Made by a program: the position numbers and the translations under genes
Shown: piece by piece, positions 44,791-53,925 of the stretch
Layout: each line of letters starts with the position of its first letter
How positions within the stretch are numbered: the stretch's first letter is position 1
Notes under the pieces: generated by a model
What the model was told of the DNA's origin: nothing
The model's input: the letters and a program-made list of their open reading frames with translations, nothing else
Databases searched by the model: none
Assembly: GCF_013213835.1 (NCBI RefSeq)
Contig: NZ_JABSSU010000005.1
Span: 1-64,000 of the forward strand
Length of the DNA: 64,000 nucleotides
Direction: 5' to 3'
Origin: Winogradskyella sp.
Lineage (GTDB): Bacteria > Bacteroidota > Bacteroidia > Flavobacteriales > Flavobacteriaceae

Positions 44791-46227
44791 CTATTGTCCT
44801 TGGCCTAGAGAATAACCTCTTACACCATCGAACGTATATAAGTTTTCAGTCTTTATGGCATCTATACCATGATCCAAAGCTGCTTGTAAGACTTCTATAA
44901 TTTTTCTTTTTGACAATTCTTTCCCATCTTTTGCTGAATATCTACATCGCCAGTGATCCGTACAAAACGTTTCTTCAAAACCATTAGGCCATACTTTTAT
45001 CCCACGGTTTGTTATCATAGACAACTCTAACTCATCATTATCAAGTTTTTGAAGTTTTGTTGCTAACTCATTAGCATCATAGCCATGCCAATCCACAAAT
45101 AAATCAACTCCAACCACTTTTTTATCTCTAGATGGTCTTCTTTGATATCTAGGTAACACTAACGGAGTTCTATCGTCAAAGCTCACCTCTGGCAATTGTT
45201 TTGGTTTATTGCCAAGATTTGCAATTACTGCTTCTGCAAACTCTTTTGTTCCAACACGTTTAGTACTCATAACAGGATCATAAATATCATTGGTATGCAC
45301 TCCATCTTCGATGGTTCTTAACCATGCATTCTGAATTTTTTCTGCGACTTCGCTTTGGCCAATATGATTCAACATCATAACAGCACCATTGATTAAACCA
45401 GAAGGGTTTGCAATATTTTTTCCTGCAATATCTGGTGCCGAACCGTGAATTGCTTCAAACATTGCACATTCTTGACCAATATTGGCAGATCCTGCAAGTC
45501 CTACTGATCCTGTGATTTGAGCTGCAATATCAGAAACCACATCTCCATAAAGGTTTGGCATTACAATAACATCAAAATCCTCTGGCGAATCAGCTAATAA
45601 AGCAGAACCAATATCTACGATCCAATGCTCATTCTCAATTTCTGGATAACGCTCTGCGACTTCATCAAAGACTTTATGAAACAAACCATCAGTTTGCTTC
45701 ATGATATTATCTTTAGTAAAGCAAGTCACCTTTTTGCGTCCATATTTACGTGCGTATTCAAAGGCATAAGTCACAATTTTTTCACAACCCGGACGACTTA
45801 TTAGTTTTAAACACTGAACAACCTCATCGGTTTGTTGATGCTCAATACCAGCATATAAGTCTTCTTCATTTTCTCTAATGATTACCACATCCATGTCTGG
45901 ATGTTTCGTTGTTACAAATGGATGTAAGCTTCTACAAGGTCTTACATTTGAATATAAACCTAAAGTTTTACGCATGGTTACATTCAAACTTTTATAACCG
46001 CCACCTTGTGGTGTCGTAATTGGAGCTTTTAAAAGAACTTTATTTCTTCTTATTGTTTCCCAAGCTTCGCCAGAAATTCCTGTTGAATTACCAGATAAGT
46101 ACACTTTTTCACCTACTTCGATCTCCTCAAAAGTTAAATCGGCTCCTGCAGCACTTAAGATATTAAGAGTTGCGTCCATAATTTCAGGACCTATGCCATC
46201 TCCTTTTGCTAATGAAACTTTAATCAT
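44791..46227 (-). CDS. icd: NADP-dependent isocitrate dehydrogenase
   Basis: The start at MIKVSLAKGDGIGPEIMDA is chosen because the family begins this way; an upstream in-frame ATG would add 17 unrelated residues. The 478-residue product has the isocitrate/isopropylmalate dehydrogenase fold (TPQGGGYKSLNVTMRKTLGLYSNVRP near 76, VIIRENEEDLYAGIEH near 117, MPNLYGDVVSDIAAQ near 225, IHGSAPDIAGKN near 262). A C-terminal extension of about 140 residues is known from Thermus-type enzymes. It oxidatively decarboxylates isocitrate in the TCA cycle. NADP use is inferred from the family. Confidence 0.9.
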   Translation of the reverse strand: MIKVSLAKGDGIGPEIMDATLNILSAAGADLTFEEIEVGEKVYLSGNSTGISGEAWETIRRNKVLLKAPITTPQGGGYKSLNVTMRKTLGLYSNVRPCRSLHPFVTTKHPDMDVVIIRENEEDLYAGIEHQQTDEVVQCLKLISRPGCEKIVTYAFEYARKYGRKKVTCFTKDNIMKQTDGLFHKVFDEVAERYPEIENEHWIVDIGSALLADSPEDFDVIVMPNLYGDVVSDIAAQITGSVGLAGSANIGQECAMFEAIHGSAPDIAGKNIANPSGLINGAVMMLNHIGQSEVAEKIQNAWLRTIEDGVHTNDIYDPVMSTKRVGTKEFAEAVIANLGNKPKQLPEVSFDDRTPLVLPRYQRRPSRDKKVVGVDLFVDWHGYDANELATKLQKLDNDELELSMITNRGIKVWPNGFEETFCTDHWRCRYSAKDGKELSKRKIIEVLQAALDHGIDAIKTENLYTFDGVRGYSLGQGQ

Positions 46228-46550
46228 GTTGTTTGTTATTAGTTTGTTTACGCTGCAAATATGGAAATAATTAATCATATACTTTTATATATGTTTATTA
46301 TGTATTACATAAATATAAATTATATAAAAGCCGGTAAAACCAATAAAATCAACAAGAATTAATATTAATACCACTTTAGCTTAATAATAATTTTAAGAGT
46401 TTTTAACATTTTATAATTTCATGATAACGAATTTTTAGGATTGCATCTTTGGTTTTCTAAGAGATTAATTGGCGAATTAAACTACTGAATGTATCTACAT
46501 TAAACATCGGAGAATGTATATTAGCAAACTCTCATAAAGAATGAATTTAG
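46228..46550. other. 323-base divergent intergenic region
   Basis: This very AT-rich stretch separates the icd gene (minus) from an epimerase-fold gene (plus). CATCTTTG at 46444-46451, one mismatch from TATCTTTG, could be the -7 element of the plus-strand gene. A near match CATATTTG lies on the minus strand next to icd at about 46256-46263. I see no open reading frame, RNA gene or strong hairpin. Confidence 0.5.
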
Positions 46551-47435
46551 ATGCCTCACACGTTACAAAACGATTTTTTAAAACTAAATATTGATGAACC
46601 TCTAGAAGGTTATAACTTTTCGCGTTTTGATTGGACTGGTAAAATTACCGAGGTTCATTATAAAGGTGTTCCTGTTTCAACTATTGAAAATACCTTTTCA
46701 AAAAATCAAAAAACAATAGGAAAAGGTTTTTACAACGAGTTTAGCACTACAACACCTATTGGGTTTAAAGAGACAAGAATTGGTGATTGGTTTCATAAAA
46801 TAGGAATCGGTTTACTTAAAAAAGAAAAACACAGTTATCATTTTCTTGAAGATTATAAAATAAAACCTGCCCAATTCACATTCGACATTAAAAACAATAA
46901 AGCTATTATTATTTGTACATCTGAACTTGTAAATGGTTATGCCTATGTTTTAAAAAAAGAAATTACTCTAGACAGCAACAGCTTTTCAATTCATTATCAT
47001 CTTGAAAACACAGGACAGAAAGACATCATCACAAACGAATACAACCATAACTTTTTAGCGATTAACAATGACCTAATTGGAACTGATTACACCTTAAACT
47101 TTCCTTTTGAAATCAATCCGCATCGCTTTCATAAAACTGTAAACCTCGAAAATAAGGTTGATATCAACACTAATTCAATAGGTTTCAACGACACACCAAA
47201 TGACGATTTCTTCTTCAGTAATCTTTCTGGAAAAAGTAATATTGAAAACAAATGGGAATTATTGAATGCCAAAAACAAAATAGGTATAACTTCAACGGGT
47301 GATTTTAAAGTCAATAAAGTGAATCTTTGGGGTTGGAAACACGTGATTTGCCCTGAGATGTTTTTCAAAATTCACCTTAAAGCTGGTGAATCCACGCAAT
47401 GGACTCGGACTTATAAATTCTTTGATATTATATAA
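46551..47435 (+). CDS. Galactose-mutarotase-fold protein (aldose 1-epimerase-like)
   Basis: The 294-residue soluble protein is beta-rich and has stretches typical of the mutarotase fold (FSRFDWTGKITEV near 23, NEYNHNFLAINND near 160, NLWGWKHVICPEMFFKI near 260 and the closing AGESTQWTRTYKF). There is no signal peptide. A His in EYNHNF could correspond to a catalytic position, but I cannot align the site confidently. It might act on a sugar or sugar phosphate. No carbohydrate genes are adjacent. Confidence 0.65.
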   Translation: MPHTLQNDFLKLNIDEPLEGYNFSRFDWTGKITEVHYKGVPVSTIENTFSKNQKTIGKGFYNEFSTTTPIGFKETRIGDWFHKIGIGLLKKEKHSYHFLEDYKIKPAQFTFDIKNNKAIIICTSELVNGYAYVLKKEITLDSNSFSIHYHLENTGQKDIITNEYNHNFLAINNDLIGTDYTLNFPFEINPHRFHKTVNLENKVDINTNSIGFNDTPNDDFFFSNLSGKSNIENKWELLNAKNKIGITSTGDFKVNKVNLWGWKHVICPEMFFKIHLKAGESTQWTRTYKFFDII

Positions 47436-47478
47436 GAATTTTATTTACAATTAAACTTATTAGCTCGAATTAACACAT

Positions 47479-47537
47479 ATGTCATAAAGATGTCATAAGC
47501 TTGGCGCAAGTGTCAGTGAGGTTTGTATTTAGTTTTG
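47479..47537 (+). promoter_or_regulatory. Promoter of the serine hydrolase operon with tandem direct repeats
   Basis: TAGTTTTG (47530-47537) fits the -7 consensus and lies 25 bases before the ATG. Upstream, ATGTCATAA occurs twice in direct orientation, at 47479-47487 and 47490-47498. They are 11 bases apart and so on the same face of the helix, just ahead of the expected -33 position. This is a typical layout for an activator binding site. Confidence 0.45.
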
Positions 47538-47562
47538 TCCAATCAATATCAAATACAAACAT

Positions 47563-48948
47563 ATGAACATTTTCTTTATCAGATTCGCCTTTCTATTTAT
47601 TACATTTTTCAGCTTTAGTCAGAGTTATGAGACAAAAATAGACTCCATAGTTTCTTTACAATATAGTGCTAATGAACCTGGTATTACAATCTTAGTAGCT
47701 AAAAACGGTAAAGCTATTTATCAAAAAGCTATAGGAAAATCAAATTTAGAATTAAGTATACCTATAGAATTTAATAGCGTATTTCAGATTGGTTCAATCA
47801 CAAAACAATTTACTGCAGTTTCAATTTTAATGCTTGCAGAGCAAGACAAGCTTAATATTGAAGATAAAATTGAAAAATACATTCCAGAATATACTGAGGT
47901 AGGCAATGATATTACTATTCATCATTTATTAAATCATACTTCGGGTATTAAAAACAAAACGCTTTTAAGTGAAAACCATAATACCTCAAGAATATATAGG
48001 TCACCTAAAGAACTCATCACCTACTTCAAAGACGAACCATTGGAATTTATACCAGGTGAAAAATTTAAATACAGTAATGCAGGTTATATTTTACTAGGAC
48101 AAATTATTGAAAAGGTTTCTATGCAATCATATGGTGAGTTTATTCAAGAAAATATTTTCGATAAAATAGGAATGACATCATCATATTTAGGTGATAACAG
48201 ACATAGTATTCCAAACCGCACTAAAGGCTATATAATTGAACGAAATGAATTTATAAATGCAGATTATATGAACTTATCATTAGCATATTCAGCAGGAGCG
48301 ATATTATCTACTACAGAGGATCTTTTAAAATGGCAAAACGCATTACTTTCAAATACGCTTTTAAAAGAAGCTAGTATCAAGCAAGCTATGACACCAACCC
48401 TATTAAACAGTGGTAAAAGAATACCATATGGATATGGCTTTAGGTTGTCAAAATTGGGTAATTCTCCTGTAATTGCACACACAGGAAGTACAAAAGGCTT
48501 TACAAGTATCGCTTTGTTTTTACCTCAAGAAAATATGTATATAACTGCATTAACCAATTGTAATTGTAAAAATGTAAATAATATTGTTAAACAAGTTGCA
48601 GAATTATTTGTTCCTAAACCTGACTCAAATAAAGTAACAGCAGTCACTAAAACCAGTGTAAAAGAAAAAAAGGCAATTGCTGTTCCCGTAGAAATATTAA
48701 ACAGATATACAGGAACTTATGAGGTTAAACCAAACGTAAATCTCACAATCGGTTTAGATAATGCGAATCAGTTATACTTATTAGCTCCGGGTCAAACCAA
48801 AAGGGTTGAACTATTTGCTGAAACTCAAAACCTTTTTTTTATAAAAATCGTGAATGCAGAAATTACGTTTAATATAAATGAAATGAATAAGGTTATTAGC
48901 TTAACGATGAATCAATCTGGTCGTAAAATTATAGCTAAAAAGAATTAG
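47563..48948 (+). CDS. Exported beta-lactamase-family serine hydrolase
   Basis: The 461-residue protein has a signal peptide (about 1-20) and a class C beta-lactamase / DD-peptidase fold. Its motifs are SITK with Ser78, YSN at 170-172, and HTG in IAHTGSTKGF near 308. A C-terminal domain of about 100 residues (from about 365) looks like a lipocalin-type beta domain often attached to these enzymes. Substrates range from peptidoglycan fragments and esters to beta-lactams and cannot be assigned. It is first in a three-gene unit with a membrane protein and an XRE regulator. Confidence 0.87.
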   Translation: MNIFFIRFAFLFITFFSFSQSYETKIDSIVSLQYSANEPGITILVAKNGKAIYQKAIGKSNLELSIPIEFNSVFQIGSITKQFTAVSILMLAEQDKLNIEDKIEKYIPEYTEVGNDITIHHLLNHTSGIKNKTLLSENHNTSRIYRSPKELITYFKDEPLEFIPGEKFKYSNAGYILLGQIIEKVSMQSYGEFIQENIFDKIGMTSSYLGDNRHSIPNRTKGYIIERNEFINADYMNLSLAYSAGAILSTTEDLLKWQNALLSNTLLKEASIKQAMTPTLLNSGKRIPYGYGFRLSKLGNSPVIAHTGSTKGFTSIALFLPQENMYITALTNCNCKNVNNIVKQVAELFVPKPDSNKVTAVTKTSVKEKKAIAVPVEILNRYTGTYEVKPNVNLTIGLDNANQLYLLAPGQTKRVELFAETQNLFFIKIVNAEITFNINEMNKVISLTMNQSGRKIIAKKN

Positions 48949-48949
48949 T

Positions 48950-49423
48950 ATGAAAAACAGCAAAAAAACTATAATAAAACAAGCCACTCATTATGCTAAA
49001 GCCCCCATAATAATTGCGCTAATTCTGACACCTGTTAGATATTGCTTAGAACTATTGGGATTGCCTGAAAATGCTATTTTTATTATTGGACTACTTTGGC
49101 TTACTTTAGGATTTGCGATATATCTAGGCATAAAAATGGCTTTGCATAAACAAGCATTTAAAATTCTTTTATTAAGTCTACTTTTTTACTCACCTATTTC
49201 AAGGATTCCTGTTGCCATACTTTGGTGGGTAGATACAAAATGGGAAATAGGGACACATTATGGATTATATTTTGATAATTTTGGACAAGCGCTATTAAAT
49301 CATGTTATATATGGTTCGTTAGTTCAATTGATTCCTGGGTTTTTATTAGGAATATTAACCATAGCCATAATGAGGCACAGAAAAACTTTAACTAAAAACA
49401 AACCCGCAGAAAATGGACAATAG
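48950..49423 (+). CDS. Four-helix membrane protein of unknown function
   Basis: The 157-residue protein has about four transmembrane segments (near 19-36, 41-62, 69-88 and 120-142) and a basic C-terminus. It starts one base after the hydrolase stop and overlaps the next gene by 11 bases, so it is firmly part of that operon. No family was recognised. It may work with the hydrolase or with the membrane-bound regulator that follows. Confidence 0.7.
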   Translation: MKNSKKTIIKQATHYAKAPIIIALILTPVRYCLELLGLPENAIFIIGLLWLTLGFAIYLGIKMALHKQAFKILLLSLLFYSPISRIPVAILWWVDTKWEIGTHYGLYFDNFGQALLNHVIYGSLVQLIPGFLLGILTIAIMRHRKTLTKNKPAENGQ

Positions 49424-49988
49424 CTATTTGGCTTTAAGAGTAAAAGAATTAAGAAATCAGAAAGGAATGTCACAAGAATTTCTAGCAGAAGAATCTGGTT
49501 TAAGTTTACGAACAATACAGCGTATTGAAAAAGGGACCTCAAACCCTACAGGTGAATCATTGAAGCGATTAGCAAATGCCTTGAACGTTACCCCAGATGA
49601 TTTGATAGATTGGTCAGTAAAAGAAGATAGAAAATATTTAACGTATCTCAATCTATCTGCACTAACTTTTCTGTTTTTCCCTTTACTAGGGATTTTAATT
49701 CCATTTATACTTTGGACTTCGAAAAAAGGCAAGATTAAAGACAGTAATAAATTGGGTAAAGATCTAATCAATTTCGAAATTACTTGGACAATAGTACTAT
49801 TTTTTATTCCTGTAATATTGTTTATTATATCAAAAATTGGACTCTCAGACAAAATAACTTTAAGTACATTTTTTATGGTTATTGGTTTTTTGTATTTCAT
49901 CAATTTGATATCAATATTGCTAAATACATTCCGAATTAGTAATGAAAAGGATGTAATATATATTCCTAAAATTAAATTTTTAAAATAA
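49413..49988 (+). CDS. XRE-type regulator with C-terminal membrane domain (DUF4870-like)
   Basis: The 191-residue protein has an N-terminal helix-turn-helix of the Cro/CI type (about 6-60, KGMSQEFLAEESGLSLRTIQRIEKG). The remainder (about 75-180) has three to four hydrophobic helices and the LFFPLLGILIPFILW...FEITW pattern of DUF4870-type membrane domains. The fusion places a DNA-binding head on the inner face of the membrane. It overlaps the upstream membrane protein gene and probably controls its own operon, but no operator is proven. Confidence 0.85.
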   Translation: MDNSYLALRVKELRNQKGMSQEFLAEESGLSLRTIQRIEKGTSNPTGESLKRLANALNVTPDDLIDWSVKEDRKYLTYLNLSALTFLFFPLLGILIPFILWTSKKGKIKDSNKLGKDLINFEITWTIVLFFIPVILFIISKIGLSDKITLSTFFMVIGFLYFINLISILLNTFRISNEKDVIYIPKIKFLK

Positions 49989-50038
49989 TAGGTCAGTCCA
50001 TACCAATGTTAAAACTCACACTTAAATCAAAATAATTT

Positions 50039-50383
50039 ATGCCACATTTTGTAATTGAATGTTCTGAAAATATCATAAATATAAAATCTCCAAAAGAAGT
50101 TATTCAAAAAGTATATGACACGGCAGAATCAACCGACCTTTTTGACAAAGGAGATATCAAAGTTAGAATCAACCCTTATAAATATTATAATGTTGGAAAT
50201 AGTGAAAGTGATTTTATTCACATTTTTGCGAATATTATGGAAGGACGAACTGTATCTCAAAAAAAGAACCTCTCGGAAAGAGTTATTATGGAATTGAAAT
50301 TAATGTTCCCCAATATCCCAGTTATTTCAATAAATATCAGGGATTTTGAAAAGGCAACTTACTGTAATAAATCAATGATCTAA
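50039..50383 (+). CDS. CHMI-family protein (tautomerase superfamily)
   Basis: The 114-residue protein begins MPHFVIECSENI, with Pro2 available as the N-terminal catalytic proline, and continues with the beta-alpha-beta pattern of 5-carboxymethyl-2-hydroxymuconate isomerase (KVRINPYKYYNVGNSESDFIHIFANIMEGR near 40-70). No homoprotocatechuate degradation genes are nearby, and lone CHMI homologues are common, so the natural substrate is uncertain. It is 50 bases after the XRE gene on the same strand. Confidence 0.8.
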   Translation: MPHFVIECSENIINIKSPKEVIQKVYDTAESTDLFDKGDIKVRINPYKYYNVGNSESDFIHIFANIMEGRTVSQKKNLSERVIMELKLMFPNIPVISINIRDFEKATYCNKSMI

Positions 50384-50496
50384 AATTGAACAAGCTATAA
50401 ATTGAATAGAAAGGTTGGGTAACAACTTATATGTTCCTTTTCTATTGAAGTTTAAGATCATAATTATCCTATACTGTTAGAACAATAAAGCACCTT

Positions 50497-50526
50497 AAAA
50501 AAAGACTGCTGTTTTAAGCAGTTTTT
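50497..50526. terminator. Bidirectional terminator between the CHMI-like gene and valS
   Basis: ACTGCT and AGCAGT form a 6-bp stem with a 6-nt loop. U-tracts follow on both strands: five on plus and seven on minus. It serves convergent genes. Confidence 0.75.
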
Positions 50527-50536
50527 AAATGTTTTA

Positions 50537-50609
50537 TCATTACGAGGAAATGAAATGACGAAGTAATCTCAGAACCAAGGATAAGATTGCTTCACCGCGT
50601 TCGCAATGA
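50537..50609. repeat. 73-bp palindromic dispersed-repeat remnant beside valS
   Basis: The ends TCATTACGA and TCGCAATGA are inverted copies with one difference. Inside, GAAGTAATCTCA and TAAGATTGCTTC are inverted near-copies. The wording TCATTGCGAGGAA...AGATTGCTTC is familiar from palindromic intergenic repeats of many bacteria; here it is partly decayed. It ends 3 bases from the valS stop codon. Confidence 0.6.
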
Positions 50610-50612
50610 TTC

Positions 50613-53249
50613 TTACTGTAAACTCGCCAAACTCGTTTTTAATGTTTCAATCTTAGCAAGTGCGTCAGCTTCCTTTTTCTTTTCACCAGCAACTACTTGC
50701 TCTGGTGCATTGTTTACAAAACGTTCATTAGACAACTTCTTTTGAACTGATTTTAAGAATCCTTCAGTATAGTTTAATTCTTCAGTTAATTTCTTGATTT
50801 CTGCTTCTACATCAATTGCGCCAGACATTGGAATAAAATACTCGTTAGATTTTACTCTGTACGTTAATGCACCTTCAATAGCCTCAGACACATAATTTAC
50901 ACCTTCAAGATTACCTAACTTCACAATTACCTCATCAAAAGTATTGGCTACATTTTCATTATTAATTACAGAAAACTCTATGGCTTCTTTAAAAGCAATA
51001 TTCTTTTCTTTTCTAATGGTTCTAATTCCAGAAACTACATCTGAAGCAAAATCAAATTCAGTAATTAATCCTTCATTAACCGATTTTGTTTCTGGCCATT
51101 TTGAAATAATTAATGCTTCTTCTGATGTTCTTTCAGCAATTAATTGCCAGATTTCTTCAGTAATAAATGGCATAAATGGATGTAAGATTTTCAAGTTGTC
51201 TTCTAACAAAGTGATGACTTGATTATATGTTGTCGCATCAATTGGTTGACCATAAGCTGGTTTTACAATCTCTAACAACCATCCACAAAAATCATGATAA
51301 ATCAGTTTATAAATTGCCATAATAGCATCGCTTAAACGATACTTACTAAAATGGTCTTCAATCTCTGCTAATACTTTTTGGAACTTCGCTTCAAACCACT
51401 CTAATGCAATCTTACTAGATTGTGGTTGCTCAATGTCTTTAGACACTTCCCAAAGTGTCGTTAAATAAAACGCACTCCATATTTTGTTTCCAAGTCCTTT
51501 GCCTTGTTGACAAAGTGCTTCATCAAACAACAAATCGTTTCCTGCAGCCGAACTTAATAATAAACCTACACGAACTCCACCAGCACCATAATCTTCTATC
51601 AGCTTTAATGCATCTGGCGAGTTCCCTAAAGATTTACTCATCTTACGACGTTGCTTATCGCGCACCAATCCTGTAAGATATACATTCTGAAATGGTCGTT
51701 CATCTTTATACTCGTAACCAGCAATAATCATACGTGCTACCCAAAAGAACAGAATGTCTGGACCTGTTACCAAATCGTTAGTAGGGTAATAGTATTTGAT
51801 GTCTTTGTTTTCTGGGTTTCTAATGCCGTCAAAAACACTCATTGGCCATAACCATGACGAGAACCAAGTATCTAGAGCGTCAGTTTCTTGCTTTAAGTCT
51901 GAAACTTGAAGTTCCAAGTTTGAAGTTTTTTCTTGAGCTAGCTTAAGTGCATCTTCGATGTTTTCAGCAACAACAAAATCTTCTTTTCCGTCTCCATAGT
52001 AATAGGCAGGTATTTGTTGTCCCCAAAGTAACTGACGAGAAATGTTCCAATCGCGAATGTTTTCCATCCAGTGGCGATACGTATTTTCAAACTTTCTTGG
52101 GAATAACTTCACCTCTCTATCTTCACCTAAAACCGCTTCAATAGCAGGTTTTACCAATTCTTCCATCTTTAAAAACCATTGGTCTGATAATCTAGGTTCG
52201 ATAATCGCCTTGGTACGTTCTGAAATTCCAACACGATTGTTGTGGTCTTCAATTTTTGAAATTAAACCAAGCTCTTCCAATTCTTCTACGATGGATTTTC
52301 TAACATCAAAACGATCTTTACCTTCGTAATGTAATCCATAGCTATTTAAAGTTGCATCTTCGTTGAATATATCAATTACTTCAAGATTATGCTTGTCACC
52401 AAGAACTTTATCATTTTCATCGTGCGCTGGTGTTACTTTTAAACATCCAGTACCAAATTCAACATCTACATACTCGTCTTCAATAATCGGAATCACACGA
52501 TTACAAATAGGTACAATCGCCTTCTTTCCTTTTAGGTTAAAATGACGCTCATCATTAGGATTGATACAGATAGCAGAGTCTCCTAAAATAGTTTCAGGAC
52601 GCGTTGTAGCAATAGTTAGCACCTCATCAGAACCTTCAATCTGATAATTGATGTGGTATAATTTCCCTTGCTTATCAATGTATTCTACTTCTTCATCAGA
52701 TAGTGTAGTTTTTGCTTCTGGGTCCCAATTTACCATTCGGTAACCACGATAAATTAAGCCTTTGTTATACAAATCAACAAACACTTTAATTACAGCTTCA
52801 GACATATCGTCATCCATTGTAAATTTGGTTCTATCCCAATCGCAAGAACAACCTAGTTTTTTCAATTGCTCAAGAATAACTCCACCATATTCGTGCGTCC
52901 AATCCCAAGCGTGCTTTAAAAATTCATCGCGTGTTAAATCGTTTTTATCAATGCCTTGTTCCTTAAGCCTAGCAACAACCTTAGCTTCTGTAGCAATAGA
53001 TGCGTGGTCTGTACCAGGAACCCAACACGCATTTTTACCTTGCAAACGCGCACGACGAATTAACACATCTTGAATGGTATTATTTAACATATGTCCCATA
53101 TGTAATATTCCTGTCACATTAGGTGGTGGAATTACAATAGTGTATGGTTCTCTTTCGTCTGGTTCTGAATGAAAATAATTGTGTTTCATCCAGTAGTCAT
53201 ACCACTTACCTTCTACCTTACTAGCATCATATTTTGATGGAACTTGCAT
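50613..53249 (-). CDS. valS: Valyl-tRNA synthetase
   Basis: The 878-residue class I synthetase has the HIGH motif as HMGH at 50-53 within PPPNVTGILHMGH and the KMSKS motif in RRKMSKSLGNSPD near 530. The CP1 editing domain shows TIATTRPETILGDSAICINP near 214 and the DALDTWFSSWLWP segment near 459. An anticodon-binding domain and a C-terminal coiled-coil arm (about 810-878) complete it. It charges tRNA-Val. The gene is monocistronic. Confidence 0.97.
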   Translation of the reverse strand: MQVPSKYDASKVEGKWYDYWMKHNYFHSEPDEREPYTIVIPPPNVTGILHMGHMLNNTIQDVLIRRARLQGKNACWVPGTDHASIATEAKVVARLKEQGIDKNDLTRDEFLKHAWDWTHEYGGVILEQLKKLGCSCDWDRTKFTMDDDMSEAVIKVFVDLYNKGLIYRGYRMVNWDPEAKTTLSDEEVEYIDKQGKLYHINYQIEGSDEVLTIATTRPETILGDSAICINPNDERHFNLKGKKAIVPICNRVIPIIEDEYVDVEFGTGCLKVTPAHDENDKVLGDKHNLEVIDIFNEDATLNSYGLHYEGKDRFDVRKSIVEELEELGLISKIEDHNNRVGISERTKAIIEPRLSDQWFLKMEELVKPAIEAVLGEDREVKLFPRKFENTYRHWMENIRDWNISRQLLWGQQIPAYYYGDGKEDFVVAENIEDALKLAQEKTSNLELQVSDLKQETDALDTWFSSWLWPMSVFDGIRNPENKDIKYYYPTNDLVTGPDILFFWVARMIIAGYEYKDERPFQNVYLTGLVRDKQRRKMSKSLGNSPDALKLIEDYGAGGVRVGLLLSSAAGNDLLFDEALCQQGKGLGNKIWSAFYLTTLWEVSKDIEQPQSSKIALEWFEAKFQKVLAEIEDHFSKYRLSDAIMAIYKLIYHDFCGWLLEIVKPAYGQPIDATTYNQVITLLEDNLKILHPFMPFITEEIWQLIAERTSEEALIISKWPETKSVNEGLITEFDFASDVVSGIRTIRKEKNIAFKEAIEFSVINNENVANTFDEVIVKLGNLEGVNYVSEAIEGALTYRVKSNEYFIPMSGAIDVEAEIKKLTEELNYTEGFLKSVQKKLSNERFVNNAPEQVVAGEKKKEADALAKIETLKTSLASLQ

Positions 53250-53279
53250 ACTTTGGAACAGTTTTTGTCAATTGATGTG

Positions 53280-53287
53280 CAAAAGTA
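53280..53287 (-). promoter_or_regulatory. valS: Putative valS -7 element
   Basis: On the minus strand TACTTTTG fits TAnnTTTG exactly and lies about 30 bases before the valS ATG. No -33 TTTG is evident. Confidence 0.5.
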
Positions 53288-53435
53288 CTTATATTTCTTT
53301 TTTTGAGAAATTAAAGTGTTTATAATCTTAAAAAACAATTAACTGAAACGATGTTAATATTGGTGTAATACGTCTAATATATTTTGCAATATGCCAAAAA
53401 GTAACTAGCTTTGATTTTATCAATTTAAAATTAAA

Positions 53436-53870
53436 ATGATGAAAAATTTAATAGCATTATTATTTGTAGGTTTAATAAGTCTTGGTTCTTTCGCTCAAGA
53501 AGACAAGAAAATAGCCAAAATAGAATTTAAAACTACCGTAATTGACTACGGCACAATAGAAAAAGGTGCTGATGGTGTAAGGGTTTTTGAATTTACAAAT
53601 ACAGGTGATGCGCCTTTAGAGATAACTAGAGTAAAGTCTAGTTGTGGTTGTACAGTTCCTAAAAAACCAAAAGGCCCAATTATGCCTGGTGAAACTGGTG
53701 AGATTGAAGTAAAGTATGACACAAATAGAGTTAACCCTATTAGAAAAACAATTACAGTGTTTTCTAATGCTGAAACACCAACAGTGGCTTTAAAGATTAA
53801 AGGTTTGGTTGTAGACCCAAACAGAACAAGCGTACTTGAAAAGAAAGAAAAAAGTATGATTGAACAATAA
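53436..53870 (+). CDS. Exported DUF1573 protein
   Basis: The 144-residue protein has a signal peptide (about 1-20, ending SFAQ) and one DUF1573 immunoglobulin-like domain: IDYGTIEKGADGVRVFEFTNTGDAPLEIT, then the conserved SSCGCTVP near 69-76 and GETGEIEVKYDTNR. Two cysteines in SSCGC could be redox-active or metal-binding. The family is abundant in Bacteroidota envelopes and has no fixed function. A second ATG three bases downstream is an equally possible start. Confidence 0.88.
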   Translation: MMKNLIALLFVGLISLGSFAQEDKKIAKIEFKTTVIDYGTIEKGADGVRVFEFTNTGDAPLEITRVKSSCGCTVPKKPKGPIMPGETGEIEVKYDTNRVNPIRKTITVFSNAETPTVALKIKGLVVDPNRTSVLEKKEKSMIEQ

Positions 53871-53891
53871 ATTCAATCACCACATAATAAG

Positions 53892-53925
53892 ACTAAGCCT
53901 TCAATTTTTTGAAGGCTTAGTTATT
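53892..53925 (+). terminator. Terminator hairpin overlapping the end of the convergent protease gene
   Basis: ACTAAGCCTTCAA and TTGAAGGCTTAGT form a perfect 13-bp stem with a TTTT loop, followed on the plus strand by TATTTT. It lies 22 bases past the DUF1573 stop codon. Its right half includes the last codons and stop of the minus-strand gene. Confidence 0.85.

Noticed and set aside
46228..46278. N-terminal extension of isocitrate dehydrogenase
   Set aside because: The added 17 residues are unlike the family, and the MIKVSLAKGDG start is standard.
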